In this document: positions 1-7,605 of the stretch, piece by piece
Position numbering within the stretch: position 1 is the first letter of the stretch
How the letters are laid out: each line of letters begins with the position of its first letter
Source: Pseudonocardia alaniniphila
GTDB taxonomy: Bacteria; Actinomycetota; Actinomycetes; Mycobacteriales; Pseudonocardiaceae
DNA length: 36,387 nt
Assembly: GCF_022524485.1 (NCBI RefSeq)
Contig: NZ_JAKXMK010000056.1
Span: 1 to 36,387, forward strand
Direction of reading: 5' to 3'
Notes under the pieces: generated by a model
The model's input: the letters and a program-made list of their open reading frames with translations, nothing else
What the model was told of the DNA's origin: nothing
The model's database searches: none
Translations under genes and position numbers: made by a program

Positions 1-57
1 CCGATCCACGACCCCCCGCGTCACATAACTCCACTTCGCATCCCCAAACTGCTGCAT
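1..57 (-). CDS. Partial unknown CDS running off the left edge
   Basis: A minus-strand ATG at 57-55 is preceded by a strong purine-rich ribosome-binding stretch (GGGAGGGCGGAG, just upstream). It opens a frame that reads MQQFGDAKWSYVTRGVVDR and leaves the window. The 19 visible residues look like normal protein, with aromatic and charged residues mixed, but are too few to assign a family. The call rests on the good ribosome-binding site and the uninterrupted frame. Confidence 0.4.
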   Translation of the reverse strand, partial: MQQFGDAKWSYVTRGVVDR

Positions 58-114
58 CACTCCGCCCTCCCCGAGGCGCTGAACAAGATTTTCGGGCTCA
101 GGGTCCACCTCTGC

Positions 115-501
115 TCATGAGGCGGCCTCGAGTCCGAACCCCCCACAGAAGTCGGACTGAAGTTCGTGGTGGTCATACTTCTGCCCGAACGCGTACTTCT
201 CGGCAGGTCCCCTCGCATCGGCAGCAGCCGGATGGCTGAACTGCGCCGGTGCGGATCCCTGCCCGTGCTGCTGTAGTACAACGTTCAACCCGAAGCTGTC
301 CAACGCGATCTCTTCCGTATCCATTCCCGGTTGGCATAACTGCGTGGGTGGCCATCCGGCGGCTCCTGGCCCGACTGCGGCGCATGTGGATCGTGCGCCG
401 TCCGGACCGATGTGGACGACTCCGGTGAGGATTCGATCAGCTGTGGAGAAACGCCGGTCGACTGCCCTCGCGGCCGTCTCGTGGAACTGTCCCCACACCA
501 T
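115..501 (-). CDS. Doubtful small hypothetical protein (128 aa)
   Basis: An open frame of 128 codons starts at ATG 501 and ends at TGA 117-115, just upstream of the partial gene at the left edge and on the same strand. Codon third positions are only moderately G/C-rich, lower than in the confident genes here. No domain is recognised, and there is no signal peptide or membrane helix. Cysteines are scattered near residues 40, 56 and 119. It may be a horizontally acquired small gene, a decayed gene or a chance frame. It has no convincing Shine-Dalgarno sequence, so confidence is low. Confidence 0.3.
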   Translation of the reverse strand: MVWGQFHETAARAVDRRFSTADRILTGVVHIGPDGARSTCAAVGPGAAGWPPTQLCQPGMDTEEIALDSFGLNVVLQQHGQGSAPAQFSHPAAADARGPAEKYAFGQKYDHHELQSDFCGGFGLEAAS

Positions 502-1613
502 GTCACGCGAGGCCGGTCAGCGCGACCCGGCCGGATTGCGGCCAGTGGCATGAGCTCTACCTGCGATGTTGTGCGCATGTGCCGCGCCGTCGTGGACGAG
601 ATCGATCCCCCGGATGCTCGAGCTCGCCGCGAGCTCTCTGCGTTGCTGCACCGTGGGCCCGGCGAGCACGCGTTCTGATTCGCAATGATCTGAGGGGTCG
701 GGTCGAGATCGGTCGAAACCCACGTCGCTCCTCTTCGTCAACAAATAGCGATCTCACCGGCGACCCGCCCGACGATCGGCTTCACGGGATATCAGCGGCC
801 GCACTGTCGGTGACGATGACTGTTGTCTGAGTAGTTACGTTTTGAGTCACGTGACCGAGAGCAGGGTACTCGTCCCACTCCCAGGAGGCAGCAAACCTCA
901 CGTATCGCACAGGCAATTTCTCGAACGGTGGACACGGAGCGGAAAAGATCATCGATTCGATCGTCCGTGATTCTGGTCAGTCGCGAGGAAAGGTCAGGTC
1001 CGCGCAATTGATCGGATATCTGTGGGCCCATTCGGCGCTGCCGGCACGGGCAGAAGGCGCGCCCGTCGCTCCGCTGTCGGAACCACCGCGACGGGGTCTG
1101 GATCACCACCGTGAACGGGCCCGTTTCGACAAGATGAGATCGAGAGGGCTTCCCGTGCAATCCTGCTTTCCTCGAAGAAATGGGTAGATCTCCGTGGATC
1201 GAGCGCCGCCTGCGCGCGTTGCCGGGCGGTGTGCGGCGCCGTCGCCGCCGCACACCGGCGGTCCTGCGGTGCCGGCGGGCCGCCTGTGACGGTCCGCTTC
1301 CGCAACCCGCACGGTTCACGGCAAGGCCCGCGACGGCACGCCCGCGGACCTGCTCCACTCGCACGAGGCCGGGCCTGCCTGTGCTGCTCCGTATCCCAGG
1401 TCGGGTTCGTCTCTACGTCGGGGGCCGACACGAACGGAAGGGCGCACCGCTCGTCCACTCGAGCGATGCGCCCTTCCGGCGACACGATCCCGGCTTCGCG
1501 GAGCCGGTCGACGGAGTCGTCACGCGGACACGGAGAGTGATACCTCGGGCCGATGTCGTGTTCCGGCCGTTATGCGACCGGCCTCGTACCCGGTACGGCG
1601 GTGGGGGACGCCG
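502..1613. other. Gene-poor stretch of about 1.1 kb
   Basis: No frame here combines a good start, high third-position GC and a recognisable product. The longer frames on both strands are rich in Arg, Pro and Ser, as expected of out-of-frame GC-rich DNA. A 42-codon plus-strand frame (551-678) and a minus-strand frame through 1350-1485 have plausible composition but no recognised family. The local base composition is less G/C-biased around 680-1180 than elsewhere. It holds one strong hairpin, listed separately. It looks like decayed or non-coding DNA flanking the catabolic region. Confidence 0.5.
1436..1477. terminator. 18-bp stem hairpin, likely terminator
   Basis: Two 18-base arms (1436-1453 and 1460-1477), identical as reverse complements except for one position, flank a 6-base loop (tccact). 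It lies about 140 bases beyond the stop of the minus-strand MetE-like gene at 1614. It has no strong U tract on either side, which is common for actinobacterial terminators. It could end transcription from either direction. Confidence 0.6.
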
Positions 1614-2732
1614 TCACCCCCAGACTTCGTCGGCCGTCTCGACGAGCAGTGCGAGCTTTGCGCGTTGGTCGTCGCGGGTCAGGTCGTTTCCGTCGACGGT
1701 CGAGGAGAACCCGCACTGCGGGGAGATGCACAGTTGCTCGATCGGTACGTACTTCGAGGCCTGATCGATCCGGCGTTTGAGATCGTCCTTGCTCTCGAGT
1801 CGTCCGTGCTTGGTGGTGACCAGGCCGAGCACCACGACCTTTTCGGGGGGCAGGAACCGCAGTGGTTCGAACCCGCCCGAGCGGGCGTCGTCGAACTCGA
1901 GGAAGAAGCCGTCGACCTCGAGTTCGGTGAACAGTGCCTCGGCGACGTAGTCGTAGCCGCCTTCTGCTGCCCAGGACGAGCGGTAGTTGCCCCGGCAGAG
2001 GTGAACGGTGACGGTCAGTTCGTCGGGGCGGTCGCGCAGGGCGGCGTTGATCTGACGGATGTTGACCAGGTGCTGGGTCTGTGGGTCTCCGCCCTCGTCG
2101 GCGAGCAGCGCCCGCTGCTTCGGGTCGTTCAGGTACGCGAGGCTGGTGTCGTCGAGCTGCAGGTAGCGGCAGCCGAGCTCGAACAGCCCACGCACCTGCT
2201 GGGCGTACGCCGCGGACAGGTCGTCCCAGAACTGGTCGATGTCGGGGTAGATGGTTTCGTCGATGGCGGCGCGCCCGCCGCGGTAGTGGACCATGCTCGG
2301 GGACGGGATGGTCTGCTTGGCCACGGCGGTGGTGGTCATCGCACGCAGCGCGGTGAAGTCGTCACCGAAGATCGTGTGCCGCAGGTGCAGGCGTTCGGCC
2401 ACCCGCAGCGCGGCCGGGGTCCACTCCAGCACGCCCTTGGCGTTCTCGAAGCGCACCGGACGGATGCCGTCGGTGGTCGTCATGCCGCCGAGCTGGTGGA
2501 TGAAGTCCATGTGCCACAACGTCCTGCGGAACTCGCCGTCGGTGGCGGCGTGGAGCCCGAGCTCCTCCTGCATCCGCACCGCGCCGAGGATGGCGGCGTC
2601 CTCGACCACGCGTAGTTCGGCCGCGGTGATCCGGCCCTCGGCGCGGTCGGCCCGTGCGCGCAGGAGCTCCGGCGGGCGCAGCAGGCTTCCGACGTGGTCG
2701 GCTCGGAAGGGCGGAGAAGTACGGGGCGTCAC
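1614..2732 (-). CDS. MetE-like cobalamin-independent methionine synthase family protein (core type)
   Basis: The product of 372 residues belongs to the UROD/MetE-like TIM-barrel family, which transfers a methyl group from a folate or other donor to a zinc-bound thiol. Visible zinc-site elements are VHLCRGN near residues 244-250 (His and Cys), a Glu in FFLEFDD near 276 and SPQCGFSS with Cys near 340. The N-terminal motif DHVGSLLRP is typical of the short, single-barrel members (YxjG/YxjH-like), about half the length of full MetE. Such short paralogues often use unknown methyl donors, so true methionine synthesis is not shown. The GTG start follows a leaderless-type promoter (TAGGGT ending 6 bases upstream). 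A second paralogue lies at 6352-7515. Confidence 0.88.
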   Translation of the reverse strand: MTPRTSPPFRADHVGSLLRPPELLRARADRAEGRITAAELRVVEDAAILGAVRMQEELGLHAATDGEFRRTLWHMDFIHQLGGMTTTDGIRPVRFENAKGVLEWTPAALRVAERLHLRHTIFGDDFTALRAMTTTAVAKQTIPSPSMVHYRGGRAAIDETIYPDIDQFWDDLSAAYAQQVRGLFELGCRYLQLDDTSLAYLNDPKQRALLADEGGDPQTQHLVNIRQINAALRDRPDELTVTVHLCRGNYRSSWAAEGGYDYVAEALFTELEVDGFFLEFDDARSGGFEPLRFLPPEKVVVLGLVTTKHGRLESKDDLKRRIDQASKYVPIEQLCISPQCGFSSTVDGNDLTRDDQRAKLALLVETADEVWG

Positions 2733-2738
2733 GCCGTC

Positions 2739-2744
2739 ACCCTA
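2739..2744 (-). promoter_or_regulatory. -10 box of leaderless promoter for the MetE-like gene
   Basis: Read on the minus strand the hexamer is TAGGGT, matching the actinobacterial TAnnnT -10 pattern. It is separated by 6 bases from the GTG start at 2732. There is no Shine-Dalgarno sequence, so the transcript probably begins at the start codon. I see no convincing -35 box. Confidence 0.5.
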
Positions 2745-2838
2745 GAAAACTCCCGAGATGTGCGACTCGCGCCTTTGACGCCAGTTACCCGGCCGCGTGT
2801 CCCGTGGCGGGTACGTCGAATGTCCCGGTGCGCGGAGC

Positions 2839-2861
2839 CGCCCGTCCGGCGGGGACGGGCG
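2839..2861. promoter_or_regulatory. 9-bp perfect hairpin between divergent genes
   Basis: The arms CGCCCGTCC and GGACGGGCG flank a GGCGG loop. The site sits in the 231-base gap between the divergent MetE-like gene and the heme-dioxygenase gene, about 100 bases upstream of each start. It could act in a leader, insulate the two promoters or bind a regulator; its function is not shown. Confidence 0.4.
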
Positions 2862-2963
2862 AATTCCTGCCTGATGCACGGTCGGTGCTCGTCCGGCTAC
2901 TCTTGTCCGGGTCGGGTCGTCAGCCGTCAGGGCTCGCTGGACGGGGTAGAGCGAGGGACCACA

Positions 2964-3704
2964 GTGGACGAACGGCGCGCTGTCTCCAACTCCCTCGGTC
3001 CGATCGCCGACTCCTACGACGAGCTGCAGTCCATACCCGCGCTTCTCGCCGTGGCACGCAGCAGGCAGGGGTTCGCCCCGGGATCGGCCTGGCAGGCTGT
3101 GCGTGCGCTGTTCCAGGGCATCGAGATAGCCCTGGTCGCGCTGGAGCAGGTGACCGCCGTGCTGCGGCGGTCCTGCGCGGGGGACGACCCGCCCGTCGTC
3201 GCGCGGGCGACGGAGTGGCTGGAGGCGTTCGGCAGGACGTGGGTGGACCTCGCGTGGCGGATGCGCGACGTCACGGACGATCTCCAGCCCGGCGGCGACG
3301 GGCACCGCATCGACGTCTCCACCTCGCCGAACTGGAAGCGCCTGTACGAGGCGGAGGCGGAGCTGAACGAGCTCCTGATCCCGTTGGTCGAACGCATCGA
3401 CCTCGATCCGCAGCTGCGTGAACGGCTCACTCTCGACCTGCTGAACTACCTGATGCTCCAGCGCACCGGCCTGGAGTACGCCGTGGTGGAGGGCGCTCCC
3501 GCCCCGTACCGCGAGTTCGTCCGGCCCGACGCGATCCGCGCGGTCGTGGGGGGGGGGGGGCGGGGGGGGCCGCGGGGGGGGGGGGGGGGCGGCGGGGGGG
3601 GGGGGGGGGGGGGGGCGCGCCGGGGGGGGGGGGGGGCCCGGCCGCGCCCCCCCCCCCCCCCGGCGGGGGCCGGCGCCCGCGCCCCCCCCCCCCCACGACA
3701 GTGA
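2964..3704 (+). CDS. TDO-superfamily heme dioxygenase, 5' portion (frame broken by G/C tract)
   Basis: The GTG at 2964 follows GAGGGACC and opens a mainly helical protein of about 194 good residues, up to RAVV at 3547. The frame then runs into a 147-base tract containing only G and C, where the translation becomes poly-Gly/Pro/Arg, and stops at 3704. The continuing protein with heme-dioxygenase motifs resumes in a different frame at 3694, so this is almost certainly the N-terminal half of one gene that ends at 4446. The N-terminal half is rich in Leu, Glu and Arg and has no signal peptide or membrane segment. The actual sequence across the tract is unknown, so the junction residues cannot be trusted. 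Confidence 0.6.
   Translation: MDERRAVSNSLGPIADSYDELQSIPALLAVARSRQGFAPGSAWQAVRALFQGIEIALVALEQVTAVLRRSCAGDDPPVVARATEWLEAFGRTWVDLAWRMRDVTDDLQPGGDGHRIDVSTSPNWKRLYEAEAELNELLIPLVERIDLDPQLRERLTLDLLNYLMLQRTGLEYAVVEGAPAPYREFVRPDAIRAVVGGGGRGGPRGGGGGGGGGGGGGARRGGGGARPRPPPPPAGAGARAPPPPRQ
3548..3694. repeat. 147-base pure G/C low-complexity tract, probable assembly artefact
   Basis: From 3548 to 3694 there is not one A or T. The first part is nearly all G in long runs and the last part nearly all C. It interrupts a conserved gene and shifts its frame by +1. Neighbouring DNA is ordinary coding sequence of high but normal GC. This pattern fits a mis-called or gap-filled segment, perhaps at a strong hairpin or a read-end homopolymer, better than a natural insertion. 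Confidence 0.8.
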
Positions 3705-4446
3705 AACGGTCTTCCTGCAGTTCCGTACGGCCCACCAGATCCCCGAGATCCTGATCGAGGCTGTGAACGACCATCTGGAGGTGGCGATCGGCCGCCTGCA
3801 GGCGAAGGACTGCATGGCGTCGCTACCGGTCCTCCGGCGTGCCGACCGGCTGCTCGATGCCGTTGTCGTCGCTGCGGGCCTGCTTGCCGACAACCTCCGG
3901 TGCAGCGACTACCACGAGATTCGGGAGAACCTGGGCCTGACCAGTGGCAGCCATTCGGTCGGCCTGCACTACCACCTGATGCGCGACCTGTACCCCCAGC
4001 TGCGCGAGACCGTCGCCGGGATGCACGACGCGCACGACCCGGGCACGGGACTCGTGCGAAGCCAGGCGCGGTCGATCGGGCTTCACCTCGACCGCTGGCG
4101 CCTCGCCCACCTGAACCTGCCCAGGAACAACCTCGGCGGAGCGGGTACCGGCACCCGCAGCCTCACCGGGTCTCGTGACGCCCTGCTGGTCGTGGGCCGG
4201 ATGCGGGACCGTCAGCAGGACGCGGCTCCCGAGGGGGCCGCGCCCATCGGATTCCGGGCGACGGACTGGGACACCGGCGTGCTGGCCCTCGGGCCGCTCG
4301 AGCGCAGCCTCCTCGCCAGGGTCGCGGAGCGCACCCAGGAGCGCTTCCGGGACGTGCAGGAAAGGCGTGGTTACTTCGCTGCTGGTTCCGCGTTTCAGCC
4401 GCCGGCTGAGCGGATTGTTCGGCCGGAGGGGAGCACACGGACTTGA
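3694..4446 (+). CDS. TDO-superfamily heme dioxygenase, 3' portion with heme and substrate motifs
   Basis: The frame is open from 3694 and ends at TGA 4446. It shows the hallmarks of the tryptophan 2,3-dioxygenase superfamily in order: an AHQIPE segment (3730-3747) like the family HQxxE distal helix; YHEIRENLGLTSGSHS, like the family FRxxLxxaSGFQS segment; and WRLAHLNLPR followed by GAGTGTRSLTGS, like the proximal heme His and the GTGGS substrate loop. Heme binding is therefore likely. The substrate is open: relatives include true TDO, PrnB-like and aromatic-amino-acid hydroxylating enzymes. A GTG at 3763 is only an internal in-frame codon, because the HQ motif lies upstream of it. The stop overlaps the TTG start of the membrane protein at 4443, so the two are translationally coupled. 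Confidence 0.65.
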   Translation, partial: HDSETVFLQFRTAHQIPEILIEAVNDHLEVAIGRLQAKDCMASLPVLRRADRLLDAVVVAAGLLADNLRCSDYHEIRENLGLTSGSHSVGLHYHLMRDLYPQLRETVAGMHDAHDPGTGLVRSQARSIGLHLDRWRLAHLNLPRNNLGGAGTGTRSLTGSRDALLVVGRMRDRQQDAAPEGAAPIGFRATDWDTGVLALGPLERSLLARVAERTQERFRDVQERRGYFAAGSAFQPPAERIVRPEGSTRT

Positions 4447-5510
4447 GCGGCGCTTCTGTTGGCGACTGGTTGCGTGAGACTCGGCAGCGGATAACGGCAA
4501 AAGACATCTTCCTGGTGGTCGCCGGTGCAGCGATCGGGTTCGGCCTGGACACGTTGATCGACAACGACCCGTCTCTCGGCGCCTTGATGCTCGCCGCCGC
4601 CGGCCTGGCCGTGGTGAGCGGCATCTCGGTGGCCCGTCTCCGGTTCGAGGCCGCCACCGCGTTGCACGATGCCCAGGAGGCGGCGGCCCAGCAGCTGGCC
4701 GCGGTGAAGAGCGAGATCGACGATCACCATGCGCAGCTGCGCGAGGAGCTCGAGGCGCACCTGGACTATGTCCACGCGGCGGTCTACTTCGTGGAGGAGG
4801 CGCGCCGCAACGGGCGCGGCCGTCGAGGGCAGCTGGGCTATGACACCGCGACCGCGGCCGTCCGGCAGGCGCGGAACAGCATCTTCGTCATCGGCGACTA
4901 CTCGCCGCCGCCGGACGAGGGCCCGGGATTCACCCGCCAGCCGCCGGCGAAGCGCTCCGAGTACCTGTCAGCGATCGAGACGATCCTGACGGACCGGCTG
5001 AACGCCCATGACGCGTCGCTGCCGCGCCTCGTCTACCGCCGGTACGTGCAGCGGCCACTGGACATCTACAACGGCGTGAAGAGCCGGGAGACGGCCAGCC
5101 AGCAACACGGCATCATCCTCACCCGCGATGACATGGCGGGCGACGAGCAGATCTTCGAGCATTGTCAGCGCATCCTGGACATCAAGGCGTCGGCCGACCG
5201 CATCCGCGGGGCGAAGGTCGACATCGACCTGCGCCTCATACCGTTCCTGCCCAACTGCCCGAGCCTGCTCCTGGTCGACAGGCGCGAGATGCAGTTCACG
5301 ATCCCCACCCGCATCGACCAGCCCGGCGACCATTACGGCGCCGCGCTCGGCCTGCACGGCGTGCTCGTCATGCACGACCACGCCCGAGGTGCCAAGGTCT
5401 GCGGCCACTTCGAGGACCTGTTCATGCGGCTGAAGGACTTCTCCGTCTTCATCAAGGGGGTCTCCGCGGAGGACTCCATGGTGGTGACCGCACCCCAGAA
5501 CGCCGGCTAG
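4443..5510 (+). CDS. Unknown two-helix membrane protein with coiled coil and large C-terminal domain
   Basis: The 355-residue product begins at a TTG that overlaps the heme-dioxygenase stop (TTGA), with GGAGGGGAG upstream. Residues about 20-40 and 45-65 form two hydrophobic helices (FLVVAGAAIGFG and LGALMLAAAGLAVVSG). Residues about 66-115 are an Ala/Glu/Gln-rich probable coiled coil. The remaining 240 residues form a soluble domain. Its opening AVRQARNSIFVIGDYSP resembles the first strand of phospholipase-D-like domains, but no HKD motif is visible. I do not recognise the family. The tight coupling suggests that it works with, or reports on, the heme protein, for example as a membrane-anchored partner. 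That role is inferred from position only. Confidence 0.8.
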   Translation: MSGASVGDWLRETRQRITAKDIFLVVAGAAIGFGLDTLIDNDPSLGALMLAAAGLAVVSGISVARLRFEAATALHDAQEAAAQQLAAVKSEIDDHHAQLREELEAHLDYVHAAVYFVEEARRNGRGRRGQLGYDTATAAVRQARNSIFVIGDYSPPPDEGPGFTRQPPAKRSEYLSAIETILTDRLNAHDASLPRLVYRRYVQRPLDIYNGVKSRETASQQHGIILTRDDMAGDEQIFEHCQRILDIKASADRIRGAKVDIDLRLIPFLPNCPSLLLVDRREMQFTIPTRIDQPGDHYGAALGLHGVLVMHDHARGAKVCGHFEDLFMRLKDFSVFIKGVSAEDSMVVTAPQNAG

Positions 5511-6274
5511 GCGCGGGGCGCCGGCGCCTCGTACTCCCAGCGTTCCCCCGGCGGCAGGCAGACGACCTCGAGCCCGGACGATGCCGTGGCCGCGAGGGCC
5601 TTGGCGTCCGCGCCCGACCCGTGGCGGCGGAAGATCAGGGAGAGCGGGTCGTCGGCGTGGGCGTCGTGGACGGGAACGAGCACACGCGCGCCCAACGCGT
5701 TCGCGCCCGCCACCGCCTCCCTCGGTCCCATCACGAGCGATGGCCCGAGAACGGGCCGCAGCCCGTTGACCGGCAGCAGCGCCACGGACACCGCTGGAGC
5801 CCGGGTGCGGTAGCGCTCCAGCAGTCCCACGTCCTCGATCTCGCCGCCGAAGAAGACGCGTGTCGGCCCGCTGCTGAGCACGTAGGCGTTGTTGCGCCAC
5901 ATCAGGGTTCGTCCGGCGGGAACGGCCTCGATCGACAGCGTCGGTGCGATTTCACGCTTCTCGTCCCAGCGCAGCTGCTCCACGTTCCGATATCCCAGGG
6001 CGCGAGCCTGGCGCACCATCAGCCCTGCGCTGACGTACACGGGCGTGGAGTCCTTGTGGCGGTACTCCTTCAGCGCGCGCAGGTCCCAGTGGTTCGCCGC
6101 GAAGCTGGTGGCGACGATGGCCGTCAACGGCGGAAGGTCGGCGACGGGCAGGCCGAGTGACTCGCCGCGGCGCAGGTACCAGCGTTCGGTGAACCACGGG
6201 TCGGTGAGGACGGTGTGCCCGTTCAGTTCGAGCAGGACGCACGCGTTGGCGACCCGTGTGACGGTGAGATCCAT
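5507..6274 (-). CDS. Metallo-beta-lactamase-fold (UlaG-like) protein with degenerate metal site
   Basis: The 255-residue product has the UlaG-like layout: an opening VTRVANACVLLEL, then GHTVLTDPWF, and later VFFGGEIEDVG and LVPVHDAH. Active members carry HxHxDH after the second strand. Here the matching segment is ATSFAANHWD, which keeps only the final His-Asp, so a normal two-metal site is unlikely. The FGGE segment likewise replaces the usual FxGD. It may be a non-catalytic or altered hydrolase. I prefer the ATG at 6274 because family homology starts there and it leaves a perfect 16-bp palindrome (6291-6306) in the leader; GTG 6301 and ATG 6295 are alternatives. The stop overlaps the convergent membrane-protein gene by 4 bases. 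Confidence 0.8.
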   Translation of the reverse strand: MDLTVTRVANACVLLELNGHTVLTDPWFTERWYLRRGESLGLPVADLPPLTAIVATSFAANHWDLRALKEYRHKDSTPVYVSAGLMVRQARALGYRNVEQLRWDEKREIAPTLSIEAVPAGRTLMWRNNAYVLSSGPTRVFFGGEIEDVGLLERYRTRAPAVSVALLPVNGLRPVLGPSLVMGPREAVAGANALGARVLVPVHDAHADDPLSLIFRRHGSGADAKALAATASSGLEVVCLPPGERWEYEAPAPRA

Positions 6275-6290
6275 GCGCTGACGGTGCCGG

Positions 6291-6306
6291 TTCATGTGCA
6301 CATGAA
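6291..6306. promoter_or_regulatory. Perfect 16-bp palindrome upstream of the MBL-fold gene
   Basis: TTCATGTG-CACATGAA reads identically on both strands and sits 17 bases upstream of the preferred ATG at 6274. It has the size and symmetry of a dimeric repressor operator. Its core half GTGCACATG recurs at 13852-13860 and 15149-15157. Confidence 0.5.
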
Positions 6307-6351
6307 GTCAAGAGCTCAGCACCGCGACCGTAGCGCGGCCTCGTCGACCCC

Positions 6352-7515
6352 TCAGGTGCCCCACAGTTCGCGGCTGGCGATGTCCGCGCCCGCCCGCAGT
6401 GCCTGGAGCTTGGCCCAGGCCACGGTGGGAGCCACCAGCGTCCATCCGGCGAAGGTCCCGAACCCGCAGTCCGTGCTTGCGATCACCCTGGTCCGGTCGC
6501 CGACCGCGTCGACCGCGCGCAGGATCCGCTCCGCGACGACCTGCGGATGCTCCACGAAGTTGGTCTTCACGTCGACGACGCCGGGGATGAGCACCATCGA
6601 GTCCGGAAGCGGATGCCGCTTGAACGCCTCGTACTCGTGGTAATGGCGCGGGTTCGCGAGCTCGAGCGACAACGCTCCGACGCGCGCCTCGTACAGCAGC
6701 GGCAGGATGTCGGCGAGTGCGACGTCGTTGTCGTGCGGGCCGTCCCAGTTGCCCCAGCAGACGTGCAGCCGCAGGTGTTCCGGTGGGATGTTCTGGACGG
6801 CCTCGTTGATCGCGTCGATGTGGAGCTCGACGACCTCCAGGAAACGAGACAGCGGATCGTCCTGGAACAACCCGACGCGCTCCATCGCGAGGTCAGGGCA
6901 GTCGAGCTGGAGCAGGAAGCCCTGGCCGTGGATGAACTCGTACTCCTTGCGCAGCTCACGGGCCACCGCGCGCACGTAGTTCTCGTGTGAGTCGTAGTAG
7001 CCGTTGAGCATGGTGGTGGTGACGATGCCGGGGGAGGCCGCCGTCATGAAGCGGTCGCGGTACTGCCCGTGGCGCGCATCGCTGGCCCGGTGGAAGAGAT
7101 CGCACTCCTGCTCGGCCTCGCCGAGACCGGTGTACTGCACCTCCGCGACGGCCTGCGGGGCGTCGAACACCTTCGACGTGACCCAGCCGCGCTTCTGCCA
7201 CAGCTCGCCGTAGTCGGGGTAGCGCACGAAGTCGGCGAACGCCGGGCGGGAACTCGCGCCGCCGAACCCCGACATGCGCAGTGCGACGTAGGTCTGGAAG
7301 CCGACGCGGGGCTGCTCGCCGTCGTTGATGACGTCGACACCCGCGTCGATCTGCTCACCGACGACGTGGTCGACGCCGTGGTGCGCGACCCGACCGAACT
7401 CGTCGTCGGGCACGGTCTCGCCGCGTTCCTTGCGGATCAGGATGTCCTCGAGCTCCGCGCTCCGGGGGAGGCTCCCCGTGTGGGTCGTCAGGATGCGATC
7501 TTCGCTGAGTTGCAT
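6352..7515 (-). CDS. Cobalamin-independent methionine synthase II family protein
   Basis: The 387-residue UROD/MetE-like barrel starts LTTHTGSLPRS, the typical opening of this short family. Zinc-site candidates are the LHVCWGN segment near 252-258 (His, Cys), a Glu in SLELANP near 288 and STDCGFG near 348. The ATG at 7515 is preceded by AAGGGAG with good spacing. It is only distantly related to the paralogue at 1614-2732, so a recent duplication is unlikely. The methyl donor and acceptor are unknown. Members of this subfamily are frequent in catabolic regions, where they may demethylate or transfer methyl groups from xenobiotic intermediates; that is a possibility here, not a demonstration. 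Confidence 0.88.
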   Translation of the reverse strand: MQLSEDRILTTHTGSLPRSAELEDILIRKERGETVPDDEFGRVAHHGVDHVVGEQIDAGVDVINDGEQPRVGFQTYVALRMSGFGGASSRPAFADFVRYPDYGELWQKRGWVTSKVFDAPQAVAEVQYTGLGEAEQECDLFHRASDARHGQYRDRFMTAASPGIVTTTMLNGYYDSHENYVRAVARELRKEYEFIHGQGFLLQLDCPDLAMERVGLFQDDPLSRFLEVVELHIDAINEAVQNIPPEHLRLHVCWGNWDGPHDNDVALADILPLLYEARVGALSLELANPRHYHEYEAFKRHPLPDSMVLIPGVVDVKTNFVEHPQVVAERILRAVDAVGDRTRVIASTDCGFGTFAGWTLVAPTVAWAKLQALRAGADIASRELWGT

Positions 7516-7605
7516 CGTTGCTCCCTTCAGCTCTGCTGCCGACAGTGCGTGTGGCGGCAGGGCAGGGTCAATCGGCCGAGTGGGGCCGGCGCGCTGCCCG
7601 TCACG

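Noticed and set aside
1572..2615. 347-codon plus-strand open frame
   Set aside because: It is antisense to the MetE-like gene, which has zinc motifs and a promoter; shadow.
2733..2963. SAM or cobalamin riboswitch upstream of the MetE-like gene
   Set aside because: No conserved riboswitch core was recognised. The -10 box lies 6 bases from the start, leaving no room for a leader.
3763..4446. GTG 3763 as an independent gene start
   Set aside because: The conserved AHQIPE segment lies upstream of it in the same frame, so this is the interior of one broken heme-dioxygenase gene.
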